Positions 61,997 through 64,000 of a stretch of 64,000 nucleotides of DNA are shown here, piece after piece; position 1 is the first letter of the stretch, and each line of letters begins with the position of its first letter. The stretch comes from Algiphilus sp. (GTDB lineage Bacteria; Pseudomonadota; Gammaproteobacteria; Nevskiales; Nevskiaceae), in assembly GCF_023145115.1 (NCBI RefSeq), contig NZ_JAGLEJ010000051.1, positions 4,082 to 68,081 on the forward strand. The letters are read 5' to 3'. The position numbers were made by a program, and so were the translations under genes. The notes beneath the pieces are model-generated. The model was not told the origin of the DNA. It did not search any database and saw nothing but the letters and a program-made list of their open reading frames with translations.

Positions 61997-63436
61997 ATGC
62001 AACTGCACAACACCATCAGTGGCCGCAAGGAGGCCTTCGTTCCCGCCGATCCCGAGCGCGTGACGATGTATGTCTGCGGGCCGACGGTGTACTCCTTCGC
62101 GCATATCGGCAACGCGCGGCCGGCGGTGGTCTTCGATGTGCTGGCGCGCGTGCTGCGGCGGCGCTTCGCGGGCGTCGCCTACGTGCGCAACATCACCGAC
62201 ATCGACGACAAGATCAACGCCGCCGCGGCCCGGGAGGGCGTCGACATCGACGTCATCACGCAGCGCTTCGCGGCTGCCTATCACGAGGATCTCGCCGCGC
62301 TCGGGGTGGCACCGCCGGACTTCGAGCCGCGCGTCACCGAGCACATCCCCGACATCCTGGCCATGATCCAGCGCCTCGTCGACAAGGGGCACGCCTACGA
62401 GGCCGAGGGGCACGTGCTGTTCAACGTCACCAGCTATCCGGAGTACGGACAGCTGTCGCGTCGCGACCGGCGCGAGATGCTCGCCGGTGCCCGCGTCGAG
62501 GTCGCGCCCTACAAGAAGGACCCCGGCGACTTCGTCCTCTGGAAGCCCTCCGATGCCGACCAGCCGGGGTGGGATTCGCCCTGGGGGCGCGGCCGCCCGG
62601 GCTGGCATATCGAGTGCTCCGCGATGAGCGAGGCCCTGCTCGGCGACACCATCGACATCCACGGCGGCGGCCACGACCTGGTCTTCCCGCACCACGAGAA
62701 CGAGCGCGCGCAGAGCACCTGCGCGCACGGCACCCAGTACGTGCGCTACTGGGTGCACAACGGCTTCCTCAACGTCGACAGCGAGAAGATGAGCAAGTCG
62801 CTGGGCAATTTCTTCACTATACGCGACATCCTCAAAACCTATGATGCCGAGATCGTGCGCTTTTTCATCCTATCGGCTCATTACCGTTCCCCCATCGACT
62901 TTTCCGATCAAAACCTCAAAGAGTCGCGTTTAGGTTTGACCCGTTTTTACGAAGGGTTGCAGGCCGCTGCCGAAGTGCTGGCCGAATGCCCGGACAGCGA
63001 TGTTGTCGCCAGTGATGGTGAGGAGCTGGAAGCCAAGTTCCGTGAAGCGATGGACGACGACTTCAACACAGCATTGGCCATAGGTCACCTGTTTGAAGGT
63101 GTGCGGACGATGAACCGGCTGATGGCGACTAAAAAGTTCCGCAAAAAAGCTGATCTTGTAGCGTCGGTACGCGCCTTGTATCAAACATTCTTTAAACTGG
63201 GTGATGTCCTTGGCATGTTTGGTTCCGAGCCACAGCAGTGGTTGGAGCAGCAGAACCTGGCTGGATTGGCCGACCTCGGTATCACCGCCGAGCAGGTAGA
63301 TGGCTGGATTGCCGAGCGTTTGCAGGCACGCCAGGATAAAGACTTTGCCCGTTCCGACGAGATTCGTGATGAGCTGGTTGAAAAGGGGATATTGTTGCTC
63401 GATAGTGCCGCCGGGACGACTTGGAAGATTAAGTGA
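61997..63436 (+). CDS. cysS: Cysteinyl-tRNA synthetase, composite of two base compositions
   Basis: 479-residue enzyme charging tRNA-Cys; length and frame are intact. C27 and HIGN (YSFAHIGNARP) and the zinc residues through HHENERAQS are in the high-GC part. KMSKS sits at 264-268. Downstream of about residue 270 the codons change to AAA, TTA, TTT, GAT and CAA, and GC falls from about 68% (41/60 at 62641-62700) to about 47% (28/60 at 62881-62940), by hand count. The protein itself reads as one continuous CysS. The ATG at 61997 starts MQLHNTISGRKEAF. Confidence 0.93.
   Translation: MQLHNTISGRKEAFVPADPERVTMYVCGPTVYSFAHIGNARPAVVFDVLARVLRRRFAGVAYVRNITDIDDKINAAAAREGVDIDVITQRFAAAYHEDLAALGVAPPDFEPRVTEHIPDILAMIQRLVDKGHAYEAEGHVLFNVTSYPEYGQLSRRDRREMLAGARVEVAPYKKDPGDFVLWKPSDADQPGWDSPWGRGRPGWHIECSAMSEALLGDTIDIHGGGHDLVFPHHENERAQSTCAHGTQYVRYWVHNGFLNVDSEKMSKSLGNFFTIRDILKTYDAEIVRFFILSAHYRSPIDFSDQNLKESRLGLTRFYEGLQAAAEVLAECPDSDVVASDGEELEAKFREAMDDDFNTALAIGHLFEGVRTMNRLMATKKFRKKADLVASVRALYQTFFKLGDVLGMFGSEPQQWLEQQNLAGLADLGITAEQVDGWIAERLQARQDKDFARSDEIRDELVEKGILLLDSAAGTTWKIK
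62800..62830. other. Composition breakpoint inside cysS
   Basis: GC and codon choice shift abruptly just after the KMSKS codons. The DNA around the join (AGCAAGTCGCTGGGCAATTT) encodes one of the most conserved stretches of CysS. Everything downstream, including the intergenic region and the next gene, keeps the lower-GC style. The exact base of the join cannot be fixed because the protein is conserved on both sides. Confidence 0.75.
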
Positions 63437-63514
63437 CTTGCTGTGACACTTGCAGGGGATATAATGTTTAAGTAGCTTGTCATTTCGTGATTGATACAGA
63501 CAGGAGATATCTCT

Positions 63515-64000
63515 ATGAATATCAATTCACAACTTACCAATAGTTCAACTTTGCTGCCCGATGTTCAGGTTGATCGCTATCAAAAGCAATCAAAGAATGG
63601 GCAAGTTGATGGCGCAACGACCAGCTCACCTGGCTCTGAAGGTGTTGCCTCACAGGCTACGCGGGAGAGTGTTGATCAAGTTCGTCTCAGTCCTGCGGCA
63701 CGTCAGGCATATGAGGTGTCAACCTTGCCGGCGGATGCACCAAAGGCGATGGCTGGCGAGATTGCTGCCGGAAAAGATGATGGTGATGGTGGCGGTGACA
63801 GTATGCAAGTTGCGCTGCCGGGCGAAGAGGTTGCGCCAACTGATGGATCAATCGCTGCCTATGAGAAGCAAGCAGTTGCGGGCGAAGAAAATTCTGTGGA
63901 CGGTACTGGTCAATCAGAAGATAACGCGCGCTCGGAGGATGCGGATTCGCTTACCTTGAGTGCAGACGCACAGCAGCAGGTTGTCGAGTTGGCACAACGT
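63515..64000 (+). CDS. N-terminus of a SprA-related-like protein (cut by window end)
   Basis: The 162 codons run open to the window edge without a stop, from ATG 63515 with CAGGAG 9 bp upstream. The sequence is low-complexity and Gln/Asp/Glu-rich: DQVRLSPAARQAYE, then GEIAAGKDDGDGGGD, then LTLSADAQQQVVELAQR at the end. That ending resembles the lead-in to the HExxH region of SprA-related putative metalloproteases, but the diagnostic part is off the window. It has the same low-GC codon use as the end of cysS. Treat the name as tentative. Confidence 0.6.
   Translation, partial: MNINSQLTNSSTLLPDVQVDRYQKQSKNGQVDGATTSSPGSEGVASQATRESVDQVRLSPAARQAYEVSTLPADAPKAMAGEIAAGKDDGDGGGDSMQVALPGEEVAPTDGSIAAYEKQAVAGEENSVDGTGQSEDNARSEDADSLTLSADAQQQVVELAQR

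Overview
The window is high-GC DNA from a gammaproteobacterium. Gene content and order fit this: a Pil-Chp chemosensory system, an mpl/pmbA pair, a ruvX-pyrR-pyrB-pyrC' block between algH and pil genes as in Pseudomonas, a Vfr-like CRP, AcpH and LpxL-type enzymes. A PPi-dependent phosphofructokinase, a short LID-less adenylate kinase and the proteobacterial gshA type point to a Nevskiales/Salinisphaerales/Xanthomonadales-like lineage. That placement is an inference from gene content, not a phylogeny. The last ~1.2 kb (from about 62,800) has clearly lower GC and different codon use. The switch falls inside cysS, so the end of the window is either a recombinant or a chimeric join to another genome.

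Layout. 1-5.7 kb: ppa (partial), PPi-dependent pfp, adk, rnd, a small membrane protein, mpl. 5.8-16.4 kb: pmbA, a CRP-family regulator, an unknown membrane protein, a Glu-Pro-repeat lipoprotein, a thiolase, a leucine dehydrogenase-like enzyme, a DUF389 membrane protein, then a DUF502-FAH-acpH operon. 16.5-18.2 kb: pckA. 18.3-29.0 kb is one long minus-strand run, in transcription order gshA, gshB, apbE, NusG-II protein, Gx transporter, algH, ruvX, pyrR, pyrB, pyrC' (metal-site-less dihydroorotase homologue), pilH, pilJ. 29.1-37.2 kb on the plus strand carries pilG, pilI, a 2,140-residue ChpA, a ChpC/CheW protein and a DUF4404 protein. The Pil-Chp pathway for type IV pili is therefore split, with pilH-pilJ at the far end of the pyr/gsh block.

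37.3-42.0 kb holds cell-surface genes (two glycosyltransferase-like proteins and a KpsC/KpsS-like protein) mixed with a voltage-gated-type ion channel and small DUF proteins. 42.1-47.6 kb: a Tat-exported dienelactone hydrolase, a macrodomain/pncB/pncA NAD-salvage cluster, a GDPD and an LpxL-like acyltransferase. 47.6-54.7 kb on the minus strand is an iron-uptake module: a PvdQ-like acylase lipoprotein, a Fur-box-like site, a TonB-dependent receptor, two small membrane proteins and a PepSY reductase-like protein. 54.9-63.4 kb: transaldolase, uppP, an ABC exporter, two metallo-beta-lactamase-fold hydrolases around an aminopeptidase lipoprotein, then hybrid cysS and a truncated low-GC gene.

Three intergenic palindromes with related 20-21 bp arms (core GGGGACAGTRTAYTWATTYC) and unrelated loops lie at 5.7, 14.5 and 24.0 kb. 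They look like REP/RAYT-type mobile palindromes, although no transposase lies in the window. No rRNA, tRNA, CRISPR array, prophage or insertion sequence was seen.
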